Assembly (NCBI RefSeq): GCF_001039355.2
Contig: NW_019775594.1
Coordinates: forward strand, 209,316-273,315
Direction: 5' to 3'
Origin: Lingula anatina
Taxonomy: Eukaryota; Brachiopoda; Lingulata; Lingulida; Lingulidae
Length of the DNA stretch: 64,000 bases
Shown here one piece after another: positions 12,774 to 24,200 of this stretch. The notes under the pieces are model-generated. The model made no database searches and had not been told where the DNA came from. It saw only the letters and a program-made list of their open reading frames with translations. How positions within the stretch are numbered: position 1 is the stretch's first letter; each line of letters opens with the position of its first letter. Made by a program: the position numbers and the translations under genes.

Positions 12774-13741
12774 TTATTATTATTATTTTATTATTTTTTT
12801 TTTTTGGGGGGGGGGTATCATCATGAAAGGACAACCCAGGGTGGTAAGTCAGATTAAAACACCGTTGTTTATCCCAGTTTAACCCAAGTTTAAGAGGGGA
12901 AAACTTGCACTTGGTGTCTTGATAGAAATAGCTATCCACGAGCATATCTATAGCCATGAACATAACATTCCATGAATCCTCTTATTATTGAACAATTTAT
13001 TTTATCTCCTTTATTCCTTTCTTCTCCAAGTGGTTGACTATTCCATTTGCTTTGTCCAACCCCTTGATGACGTCACTATCAGAGACGTCAAAAAAGTGGC
13101 TAGGGACGGTCCCCGGCCGTGACGTCAGCACCTATATAGACGTACTGCTACAACTGACACTGGGAGGAATACCTTGGCAGGTAATACGGCTCATTTCTTT
13201 GATATTATTGACCGTGGTGAATGCCCCTGCAGCCTACATTTATCTCCCCGATATTACGCACTAATATTTCTATACGGAACAAAATTTACATTACATCATC
13301 TCTCATATAGACATCCTTAGCATATGTCATTTTTATCACGAAATAAAGCTGCTACAAAATGAAAACAATGGGTCTTAATTGTGAAGTCCCTTGCAAGAAC
13401 ACATCATCTTTATATGTGCTTTCGTTAAGTTGTCTGTTTTGTGTGTGCAAATGTAAATAGTGTTGCTGCGTATCTGATTCAGGGTTTCTTTTCAGTAATA
13501 AACAACAGTGAGAACATTTGTTTTTTTGTTCACATACAGGCTGTGTGGCAGCGCGTCCTGGCGATGAAATCGGCGAGGTTGGCGCAGTGGATGTTGTACG
13601 GAGGCGCCGTAGGTGCTGTGGTCTGCATGATCCCACCTCTGCTCATAGGGATGGTGGCAGTATCAGTTGGTAATTTATCTCAGTCAGAAAGGTGGTTATA
13701 CATGTTGATGTCAGTATTAAAATGTCTAATATTATTATCAC

Positions 13742-13778
<37 letters not shown>

Positions 13779-15695
13779 TTGCTCAAGGCGCCAGTTTCTG
13801 CTACACAAATGTCCTGGTTTTGATATAGTGGCATTTACATAGTAAATGAGCGGTCTAGTCTTTTCATGGGTAAAAATATGCATTTCTTTATATGGTCTTT
13901 GCAAGGTTATGTACTTTACTCGTGCCGCCAAAGTTATAAAAAAAATGATTTTCTTTTAGATTGGAATGCCACAGCCTACGACGGAGAACTTCCGTTTCCG
14001 GCAGATGATCTTAAACTGATTGCACCGCTTGTCTTGCAATACGTGTGTCCATTCGTAGGTAATATTGTGATAAAAATAATTTTACAATATTTTTTTATAT
14101 CACTTAATTCAGAGTAATGTATAAACGTTAAGTTAAACAACCGCAGTGTCGCCGCTAATATAATATAATATAATATAATATAATATAATATAATATAATA
14201 TAATATAATATAATATGTTCACCAGTTATAATATAGTATGTTTTTCTGGCTTTAGTTTCTCTGATTGGTCTTGGCGCCATTTCCGCTGCAGTGATGTCGT
14301 CTACGGACTCCATCTTGCTTTCCTCGAGCTCAATGTTTGCTAACAACATCTATAAACCTGCTAGACAAGGAAAGGTAATTTCTAAAAATAATATAAATAA
14401 TAATATTTCTAAAAATAATTATGCCAACCTTAAAATGTATTTAACAATGTCTGCCAACGCCTAGGCAGTTTAATTTGCACTTATGTATTATTTGCTTTTG
14501 ATTTAGAATAAAATATAAAAATACTCACAGCACACAATTTATTTTGGTCTTCGGTTTTGCAGATATACCAAACACAAAAGTGACTTAATTGGTCACAGAG
14601 TAAAATTGTTCCCATGCAATTTTTTTTTATGCCTGATAAGTTACTGAGGTCATTGTTTGCAAGACCTCTTTAAATTATTGTTTTTTAATTTTATTTATTA
14701 TTATTTTTTTAACAAAATCTGAGAAAATGATGCATGTTTTTATTGTGGCACGTGTATGTTCTGCGCCTCAGTGAGGGATAATAAAAGGGATACTAACTCT
14801 TCGTACGATAAAAACATTGTGAACAGCTCATAGAAATATTTTATATTGTGTTGTACCACAAAAACGGTAGTTATAGCTATTGTTCTGATATCTGAGCTTG
14901 TATTTAGACCACTTGACCTCCATTAATGGCTATACTCCTTTATAATGTCTTAAGAGATTATAATAATAAAACAAATAAATAAATAAACAGTGACTAACTT
15001 TGAATGTAAAAATAGATTCATTTACCATTGGTAATGGGAAATTGCTGTTTACTCCAACTTCATTTTTTGGCCAAAAAGAAGAGTTATAATCATTTTAATT
15101 TTTCCAGGCTAGTGAACGTGAGATTATCTGGGCCATGCGAATATTTATGATCCTCATGGCCATTCTGACCACGGTGTTGGCCATCGAGATCACCAGCATC
15201 TTCAATCTGGCCCTTTTGTGCTCCGATCTGGTCTACGTCATCCTGTTCCCTCAGCTGACCTCGGTCTTGTATGTAGACGGTGCAAACATCTATGGATCAA
15301 TTGCTGGGTATGTAGTGGGACTGATTATCCGGGTACTTAGCGGGGAGCCGTTGTTAGGTCTACGAGCAGTTCTGTGGTGGCCTTGGTATGAGGCGGAGAC
15401 GGATTTCCAGCCGTTCCCTTATAGAACAACCAGTATGCTGCTCAGCTTGATAAGTATCTTACTCGTGTCACACGTCACAAATGTCGCGTTCCGTGCTGGT
15501 TGGTTGCCAAGGCGATATGACGTACTCAACGGCATTGTTTGGCATTCAGAGAGTAAACCTAAAGATGAACAGAGATCGGTTGAGATAGAAAAGCATTTAC
15601 TTCCGGACGATACTAAGGATAATATTGCTTTGGAGATACTCCCCAGACAAATGGTAGAGATAAGTGAAGCTAGAAACGATGATACATTTATGTGA
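9767..15695 (+). CDS. High-affinity choline transporter copy B, complete (9 exons, 557 aa)
   Basis: SLC5A7/CHT1 family: Na+-dependent choline uptake at the plasma membrane, feeding acetylcholine synthesis. Exons: 9767-9941, 10427-10534, 11023-11178, 11733-11881, 13031-13180, 13540-13669, 13960-14058, 14256-14374, 15108-15695. All introns are GT-AG with phases 1,1,1,0,0,1,1,0. Length (557) is close to vertebrate CHT1 (about 580). Family landmarks include MAVHVWGL start, ATWVDG (59-64), [23 protein letters not shown], the N-glycosylation sequon NAT at 292-294 (equivalent to DWNQT in vertebrates), [12 protein letters not shown], and SSDLVY-like [13 protein letters not shown]. The cytoplasmic tail has a dileucine-like EKHLLPDD and ends NDDTFM. 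No stop or frameshift was found. A MITE begins 25 bp after the stop. This is the array's best candidate for a functional gene together with C and D. Confidence 0.93.
10603..10808. repeat. Local direct duplication in intron 2 of copy B
   Basis: The stretch AAGCATAACTCCGAGACTG with its following 35 bp occurs near 10604 and again near 10754, separated by about 95 bp. It has no apparent function. Confidence 0.7.
12300..12380. repeat. Short tandem duplications in intron 4 of copy B
   Basis: A 26-bp unit starting GGGCATTTCTACATTTAC occurs twice in succession near 12301 and 12327. It is followed by two or three GGAATTTGTTTA units. This looks like replication slippage. Confidence 0.65.
12655..12895. 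repeat. Direct repeats flanking an (ATTT)n microsatellite
   Basis: CATGAAAGGACAGCC and CATGAAAGGACAACC each begin a copy of about 60 bp that runs through AGTCAGATTAAAACAC and ATCCCAGTTTAACCC. Between them lie about 11 ATTT units and a T/G homopolymer at about 12730-12820. The structure is typical of a microsatellite inside a duplicated segment in intron 4. Confidence 0.7.
13741..13779. repeat. (ATT)n microsatellite in intron 6 of copy B
   Basis: About 12 ATT/TTA units lie 70 bp after the exon 6 donor. This explains the poly-Leu and poly-Asn ORFs seen here. Confidence 0.85.
14157..14216. repeat. (AATAT)n pentanucleotide repeat in intron 7 of copy B
   Basis: About 12 perfect AATAT units lie 40 bp before exon 8. 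The same pentamer occupies intron 7 in copies C and E, and intron 3 of C, D and E. Confidence 0.9.
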
Positions 15696-15719
15696 GCAGA
15701 TGACGCCTTCATGTTGGAG

Positions 15720-15891
15720 CCCGTGTAACAGGAATGGAAGTCCTAGGAATTGAAGTCCGGACTCCATAATGATTTGTAGGGGTTAGGTTTAGTTGGAGTA
15801 ATGGGGTTAGTATATGGGACGCTCGTCACCTGTACAAAGTAATATGAAGCGTACTTCGGTTCCCAGCGGACTTGTATTCTTGTTACACCGG
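15720..15891. mobile_element. 172-bp MITE directly after the copy B stop codon
   Basis: The ends are CCCGTGTAACAGGAAT on the left and, in reverse complement, CCGGTGTAACAAGAAT on the right. It sits inside the 3' UTR: TTGGAGC precedes it, and the normal 3' flank resumes at ACTAATTA. Copies C and D have the uninterrupted site, while copy E has a relative at 41961-42139. Confidence 0.8.
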
Positions 15892-16970
15892 ACTAATTAC
15901 ATGCAATTTTATGCTGTCTGCAGACAACATAGATCAAAAATGACCATTTGGAAATGACCACCTCACAGGTGTAATCGTTATTAACAGTGCCGCTTTGTAT
16001 TCCAGATATCATTATTATATAACTTGTACGATTAATGGTACAGAAAATACAAAATAGAGGTGAAAACATCCATATTATGTACCATTCATTTAAATTCACA
16101 ACCTGTACTTCCTCAAATCCAATGTTTCAATGTGATTCCCACAGCATTTGGGTGTGCTCATAAAAGTTCAAGGGCCTAATAGTGTGAGCACGAACCCATT
16201 ATTGCAATAAGGCCTATCTCCGGTAGGTTGTGTTGCTCGGGCAATTGCTGTTGTTGAGATTACCAGCACAAAAATGCAGTAGTATCGAAGTAGCAAAAAA
16301 GCATTAACGCAGTAGTGGTGTGGAGCATATTTGCAGTAGAAATGCAGTATAGTCTACTGCAATTCTACTCCAAAAAGTAAATAGGTTTGTACAGAGAGGA
16401 GCATTAATGCAGTAGATTAGCAGCATGATAGAAGCATGTTTCAAATATGCTAATTAGTTCCCAAATCGAAGCAGATTTGAAGCATGTTTGCAGTATGATT
16501 GCAGCAGTCTACTGCAGTTTGCAGTATGATTGCAGTAGTCTACTGCGCTGGAGTTTCTACTGCGTTTTCTTGTGGGATATATAACAGCTATTCCGCCAGA
16601 CAACCGAAAGCAATGAATAACATTAAATGTGATGACTAATAGTAACTGGGGCTTTTGTAAACGTATCAGCGTATTGAATAAAAAAAAAATTGAACAAGTT
16701 AAACAATGAACAAAAGGTCTCATTATCGAAGAATTTGTTATTCGAAATGTAAATTGATCACCCCCCACCCCCCCTCCCCGCGCCTCCGCACTCCTCTTAG
16801 CCCCGTCACGCACGCGTATATGAAAACATTAAAAAACCGATTGGACAAAGCTCGAAAATGTCTTGCTCATATTTAATTTTCCCTCGAAACTAAGAATTTT
16901 AAGTAATTGTGTGGTCTAATGTTTAATGAAACACAAAGTATTTTATAACGGCACAAATATTATATAACAG
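15892..16970 (+). repeat. 3' flank module of copy B, interrupted by a GCAGTAG-rich element
   Basis: Downstream sequence conserved after each transporter: TATGCTGTCTGCAGACAAC, CAGATATCATTATTAT, ACAACCTGTACTTCCTCAA and CCAGACAACCGAAAGC. It includes the probable 3' UTR. The segment 16260-16582 is an insertion relative to the copy E flank and to the two extra flank copies near 45190 and 50195. Confidence 0.6.
16260..16582. mobile_element. MITE-like insertion built from GCAGTAG/CTACTGC motifs
   Basis: About 320 bp that interrupts the 3' flank between GTTGTTGAGAT and ATAACAGC, a site that is continuous in other copies of the flank. The ends are inverted relatives: CACAAAAATGCAGTAG on the left and, in reverse complement, CCCACAAGAAAACGCAGTAG on the right. 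Inside, TGCAGTA and TACTGCA alternate many times in both orientations, including a direct repeat of GCAGTATGATTGCAG. It is noncoding. Confidence 0.65.
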
Positions 16971-18250
16971 ACAGACGCTGTTTTTGTTGTCCATTGGAAG
17001 TATATTATAAAATCATTACCTTAAGACCATTTATAAAGTTTAATTACTAAATTTTGTTATCTTCATGTACCTTTTAGTAATTCTGTACTGCAAATTATGT
17101 AATACATTTGTTATCAGGTTTTGACAAAGAGAATATATCAGATTTTCATTGTATACTATATGTTTTACTGCACGATAAAATGCGGGTAGGATTTCGTTGT
17201 GAAAACTGCTGGTTATGAACACACTTATGCTTAATTCTCCTTCTTCAGCTTAATGTCTGGAATAAACGTACAAGACTATAACGTCCCATACTCGAAGGCA
17301 TATCTTTGTAGATACAGTTTCACTACTGAAAATAGGGTTTCCTGCATCTTATTATTCAATAAGGTATCTGTCTTTGCGTGAGTTTAAAACAATATAAGCC
17401 CGTGCCGTCATTTTAGTTTAATTGTTTTTGTTGTGGAGCTTTGAGCCCCTTATAACATATTTTCATTAAAAAGGCAACAGTTTGCCTTATTATTGATGAA
17501 ATCTGATATAAGATTTTGAAGAAAAATCGCTGACAGGGTTTGGGAGTTCTAAACTGTGTCAATAAATCGGTATTGAAACGGTGATCATGGGTGCTCAGGT
17601 AAAAAAAAAATGAGAAATCAAAACCGATTTTTCAGATTTTACCCAAAAATGACAATTATGGCGTCACCTGTAAAATGACATTTGCCTTAATATTATTTAA
17701 TATAGTTACTGAATACTGAACATTTATGTATTACCCAAAAGGATATATATTAGACAGTATATAAGGGTGAAGGGTGACAATATCCTTAACATCTGTATCC
17801 TACGATTGACTTTACAGATATAAGGGCCACCCGTGTTTTCCAAAGATATACTAACGTAATACCCAAAACCCCATAAAAAATAAATAAATAAATAACCTTC
17901 CCCGCATTCTTCACGTTTTTTACACCAATATACACAACATGGCAAAAATACGCACTAAAGACAAACACGTTATGTCTGCCAAAACGTGAACGTGACTTTA
18001 AGGATAGGCTGATCGTTTTATTATAATGATAAACACCTGCATGCGATGACAACACTCTGCTACCATTACATATTGCATATCATTTGTCTCATATTCTTGT
18101 GTTGATCAACAACGTGGAAGAACAGGTCCCTTAGGTATACACATTTCTATATCTATGTACTGAAGGCAAAGGCACGACAATTCGACTTGTTTTGGCAACG
18201 CTGGGATTCACACTTTGGCACGACAAGTCTGTAACAGCTACTTTGGGAAC
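16971..18250 (+). repeat. Upstream module of choline transporter copy C
   Basis: This block is close to 34590-35868 over its full length, with the same order of landmarks (GTGTTTTCCAAAGATATAC, AACGTGACTTTAAGGATAGG, TGTTGATCAACAACGTGG). It presumably includes the promoter and 5' UTR. Small ORFs on its minus strand are mirrored in the copy E module because the DNA is duplicated, not because they are genes. Confidence 0.65.
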
Positions 18251-21200
18251 ATGGCTGTTCATGTGTGGGGACTCGTCGCCATAATTGTGTTCTACTTGCT
18301 TATCTTCATCCTTGGGATCTGGGCGGCGTGGAAAAATAAAAAGAAGGGGAAGGATGCGACGAGTGAGGATGTCTTGCTAGCAGGGAGAAATATTGGGGTA
18401 TTTATAGGTATATTTACTATGACAGGTCAGTTTGTTTCTATATTGTATATAAATAATAATTAAGAAATTGATAACAACAATAATAATTTTAAATATTTCA
18501 ACAGTTTTTGCTTTTGAGTTGAAGGCAACAAAAAACATATTCTATCTTATCTTTCACAAATAGTGTTTCATCGTTATTTTTTTAATATTATTTTATTATT
18601 TTATCTTTGTAACAATCCCTTTAGAGTTTTTATCCAACTTGAGATATTATTACAGTGGGCAGCCATCCACAGAAGCCACGTGGTTCGATGGCAAGCACAG
18701 TTGTCAGAATAATTGTGATAACAGTTTATTATATTTATACGGTATATGTTGTTTTCAATGCAATTATTATGAAATATGGATCTCATTCAAAGAGTTGTTA
18801 TCCCTGATTTCTAGCCACGTGGGTAGATGGCACTCTGATCAGCGGGGTTGCAGAGGGTATCTACACTTTCGGTTTGTCCTCTCTCAGTATGCCGCTAGGG
18901 TACTGTATGGGTATTATTTTAGGTAACAAACAATGGTCGTGTACTGGTGCAACAAAATTTACCATATGTTACGCAAGAAGTAAAGTCTCCTCACTGATAC
19001 GTATACCTTTGAGAATGACACAATGGTAAATTTTGGAATTGTGAATACTCTGTAATACTCTTCTGAACAACACTTGAATGTCGTTAATACTGTAGATATG
19101 CATCTTTCAGAATTTGAAAAATTAAGCATTTTAACTTTAATATCCAACTTTTTGTTGCAAAAAATCTGATGTGATCATTTAATGATTTCTGGATAGATTT
19201 CGCATAAACATTGCACAATTTACCACTGTTTTGCATAGATTTTAAGATATTTATTTTCAAACTTTCAGCTGCATTCTTTGTCAAAAAGATGCGCAAAGGC
19301 AATAATGTCACTATGCTGGATCCCTTCAACCGGAGGTTTGGTAAAATCATGACGGGGTTTTTGTTCTTGCCAGCTTTTACAGGGGACATATTTTGGTGTG
19401 CTGCAACTTTATCTTCATTAGGTAAGGTGTTGTATTTAAAGGTATACTGAAAAAAATTATTCAAGTACCAAAAGTCGTTATTTATCATTATCTAAAATAT
19501 AATCTATTCTGTTAGTTTTGACAAAGATTTTGTACAGATGTAAATCTAGGATAAGATATATGGTGGCGCAACAGTCAGGTGACGCAATTCTAAGGTGGTG
19601 TGAACCCATTCAGGTTATGTTGCAGGGTTCACTTTCACTCTAAGTTAGCAAGAAGCAATCTGAAAGAGCAGGGAGCAGCGGCGTTTTGTTTAGGCCAGAA
19701 TGCAGTGTGGAGAGATTCGGAGAGTGAATAGTTCGCGAGAGCTTTTGGCTGTCAGCCGTCTAAATGATCTCGCTAAAATTATTTGTTGACGAAACTTAGC
19801 CGCAGTAGTTGAATTACCAAAGCTGAACACATTGCCGCCAACATGGAGACCTCACCTTGTGCAACAACTGGAGAGGGATTATGCTACTTTCTATACCTGG
19901 AAAAGCACTGCTAAAAATTATCTTAAAAAGTCTTAAGACTGCCCTCGACAAGACCCTGCGAGGCTTCCGCCAAGATAGAGCCTGTACATACCACATCGCC
20001 ACAATGAGAATCATCATAGAGCAGCCATTGGATTGACAGACACCACTGCACAGCGTTTTTGTAGACTTCCATAAGACGTTTAACAGCGTGGACAGGGAGG
20101 TCAAATGGAAACTGATGCGGCACTATGGCTTTCCCCCAAAGTACATCACCATCATTCAGCAGCTGTATGAAGATGCAACCTGCTAAGTCATCCACGAGGG
20201 AAAGCTAACTGACCCCTTCCAGATACAGACCGGCGTACGTAAGGGATGCATGTTGTCACCAGTAATTTTTCTGATGGTGGTGGACTGGATTATACGGCAA
20301 TCCATTTCAGGCCATAAGACCGTCATCAAGTGGACATTCACCATTGGAAGACCTCGATTTTGCTAATGTCATGAGGAAAACGAAAGTGTGCAATCTTTCG
20401 TCAAAAGGTGCTTGCGTAACATCTTGAAACTCAGGTGACGAGAAGTTATTTCATACGAAGACCTCTGGGATAAAACAAAACATTCACCAATAGAAATAGA
20501 CATCAGAAGGAGGAAATGGAGGTGGATAGGCCATACGTTACGCAAACCAACATCAAACGTTACTCGCCAGTCACTAGACTGGGAACCCCAGGGAAAGCAG
20601 AAAGACCCAGGCAAACTTGGCGAAGGAGCACGGACACTGAAATGAAGACAGCCAGAATGACATGGGCCGATCTGAAGAGGATCTCCCAGAATCATGTCCG
20701 TTGGAGGAGTGTTGTTGCGGCCCTTTGCTTCTCCGAGGAGATAGAGGCATAATGTAAAGGGATGCATTCTATTTTATTTAAAAATTCAAAAAAAATTCAG
20801 TAACATTCAAGAATATAATATAATATAATATAATATAATATAATATAATATAATATAATATAATATATTGAAGATACGTACTTTGGACATTTTTATTATG
20901 CTCTCAATTTCCAAATAGAAGTTTAGCTTTGCTAAACTTATGTCTAAGGAAACTGCCAAGAAGGCTAGGACTTGGGAGTGTACATGCTGCAGTGAAACAC
21001 TGCTCTTTTCATATGTTACGTTTATTACCTCCAAATTTAAAGGAAAACAACTGATGTCCTTCTTATTGTCCGATATCATAGAATCCAAGTGCACACAATT
21101 TTGCCTCAGTGTTTTTGATTTACCTTTGTCACCTCGGCGTTTGATTACCTATGCGTTGTAATTACGACATAACAGTCGCAGGAAGATGTTGTCCCACAAT

Positions 21201-24200
21201 GGCGTCACTTGAAACTTACCAACCAGACTTTGCTCATAAAGGTGTCCTTTTCTTCACTATCAAAATTAAAAAAGGTTGTCGATCATTTATACATATAGAA
21301 TTTATATTGTAAAAAATAATTAACTTTTTATTTATTTGTTTATATAAGTAGCCCTTTAAACTAAAATAAATTGGTTAAAATGTGTTGATAAAATAAAAAT
21401 TCGATCTTATACACAACCACTGGCGCTGGTGTACTCTCACACATACACACATGAACTACAGTTCTGCTATTTCATAAAAATGCACTTATACACACGCGAA
21501 AGTCTATGAAAAAAGAGGCTGACTTCATTTTCAGAATTTCACATTTTGAAAAAGAGGTATATTGTGGTGTCCTCGATCTAGGTACAACTCTGACCGTGGT
21601 TGTCGGATTCGACCACTGGATCGCCATCACGCTGTCGACAGCAGTGGTCCTGATATACACGTTGTTTGGAGGACTCTACTCGGTCTCCTACACTGACGTC
21701 ATGCAGATGTTGTTCATCTTTGTAGGCCTGGTAAGTTTTACTCGCTTTTGTTTGTAATAGCTAACGTTGTAGGTAATACAAAGATAACAATATCACCATG
21801 CATTCCCACAAGTGGTAATGTGTCCCTGTACCCACACACATATGTACAGTAACTTTTGTTAATTCCCTGAACAGCAGCCTAAGTACAGTAAGAAACAACC
21901 GATTTAAGGTGGCTGCACTCCTGTTTACCAGTAGATTTGTCGAACTCGAGATCATTGAGAAGTGTTTTCTCTGGTTGTAACATCCTTTTTTTCCTTTCTT
22001 TCCTAGTGGCTGGCCATTCCGTTCGCAATGTCCAACCCCCTGATGACGTCACTATCAGAGACAACAGAGAAGTGGGTAAGGACAGTCCCTAACCACGATA
22101 TCAGCACTTACATAGACATACTGCTACAAATCATGATGGGAGGAATACCTTGGCAGGTAAAAGCGCTCGTTTCTTTTATACCCTAGTAGGCATAGGCTTA
22201 GAGAAGATGTTTCGAGGAGGGGATGGCTATTTTAGGACTTCAATGTTTTCAAAATCATGTTGCGGTGGGGAGGAGTAACTGGATTTGTATGTGTAAGCTG
22301 GAAGCCACATGATAAAATGATTCATTACTTATGTTTCGAAATAGTATTTATGTTTGTCATTATACAGGCTCTGTGGCAGCGAGCATTGGCGATGAAGTCA
22401 TCGAGGTTGGCTGAGATGATGTTGTACGCAGGCGCAGCAGGATTTGCAGTGTGCACAATCCCGCCTCTACTCATAGGGATGGTGGCAGTGTCTGTTGGTA
22501 ATTTATCATGACCAAAACATGTTTTGGGCATTGGTGGACATAATAATGTACTTTAGACATTCATAATGTACTTCTTGGTCAGATGTCCAATGTACCGAGT
22601 CTTTTAAACAATGTTATGCTTCTACGGTATATTTAGAACGACTCTTATACCTCTAGTAACCTGCTCTGCAGCGCAAAGAACTCATTACAGCAAATCATGA
22701 AAAGTCCTCAACAGCGAGTGTGTTCTCCAGCAGCCGCTTGCAGCGCCCTCATCCTACATGGCATACCCTGTGACAAGTTTTTAAGAGTTTGGATGGGAAT
22801 ATCATTCCACGCAGTGATATTTGCCTGTCGCAGTTAATCACTATTTACCGACCGATGACCATAGCTACTAATTCTGTGAGTTACTTTCGCCCACCAGGTT
22901 TTCAATTGGGTTCATATCTGGGGAGTTTGCAGGCCAGGGCAGTTGCTGAACCCATTGGTTTCGAATAAAATCAGTGATTCTGCGAGCTCGATGAGGGGTT
23001 GCGCAGTCGTCTTGGTACACAAAGTTGTTCCTGAAGTTGACTCTTACAAATCGAAGCATTGTTTGCTGTAGAATGTCTCTGTAGGAACCCTGGTTGAGGT
23101 TGCCTCCCAGACAAACCAACTGGTTCTGGGCACCGACATGAAATGCTCCCCAAACAGAGACGTTACGACCCCCTGATTACACCCTAGGCAGTACACAATC
23201 ATCGTTTTATACCCCTCGTACACGTCGGCGGACATGGATTCGACCGTCAACCCTAAAAACTCCATATCTGGCCTCATCACCGAAAACGACGTGATTCCAG
23301 TGTTTTGGCTGCAAACGCACGTGGTCCCCAGCCCATTGCAGACGTCGCTGTATATGACCTGCTGCTAACAGTAGTTCCCCTACTGGTTTTCGTGGAAAAT
23401 AACCGCCTTGCAGTAATCTCTTGTTCACGAGTGACCTTGAAACGGGCGTTTGAATGACATTCTGCCACTCTTTTCTGAGGACACTGGTTGTCTTTGTACG
23501 ACCAGCACGGCGCATTCTAAGGAAAAGGCGATTCTGTCTTCTTGGTGTGATACGCGGACACCCTGGTCGAGGTATTGGAGTAGGTGCCTTTGTTGTAGCA
23601 TTTCTTTGGAGGACTTTACTAACGGTTCCTGATAAATGTTGCATTGCCTGTCAATGGCTGTCCGTTTCTGGCCATTTTCTCTGAGAGCAAGAATCCCATA
23701 GAAAGCTGCGTTGCTTAGCAGTCGAACCATATCATCTCTAAGGTACCTGTCTAGTTTCAGAGCGATCCCTTTGTTGCTTCTCTGAATACACTCCAAAGAT
23801 TGGCCAAACCTATGCGTTTTTATACACGTGCAGAAATTGCCGAAAAGACCACCCCTCACATTTCTGACCACAGAACATGCAACTGCATGCATTAATTGTT
23901 TTGAGAGTTGTGTGGTAATTAGGTAACACACCTGGCTACACATGGAGTGACACTTCAGTTTGGGATTTAAAGTAGTTAGAGAGAAAATAAATATTTTGTA
24001 GAAAATTTACTCGACAAAAAATAATATTCCATATTAAGTAGTAACCCTGTATATTTTATCTATTCTAATTTGGTGTCAGATTGGAACGCCAGCGTACGAC
24101 GGATCACTTCCGTTTCCAGCAGATGATATATATCCATTTAATGATCGTTGCCAGGCAGTGTACTTTCTAGTAAGGTAATAAAAACTGTTTTGCTTTTAGA

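Noticed and set aside
17724-18055. Minus-strand ORFs of 73 and 89 codons, with counterparts at 35347-35683
   Set aside because: They occur twice only because the upstream module is duplicated; the frames differ in their ends, and the copy A and B modules do not keep them.
19814-20195. Minus-strand ORFs across the LINE remnants (also 36873-37184 and 37336-37725)
   Set aside because: The reverse-transcriptase motifs are on the + strand; these are antisense shadows.
20813-20868. AATAT array considered as a CRISPR-like or satellite array
   Set aside because: It is a simple pentanucleotide microsatellite with no spacers, in animal DNA.
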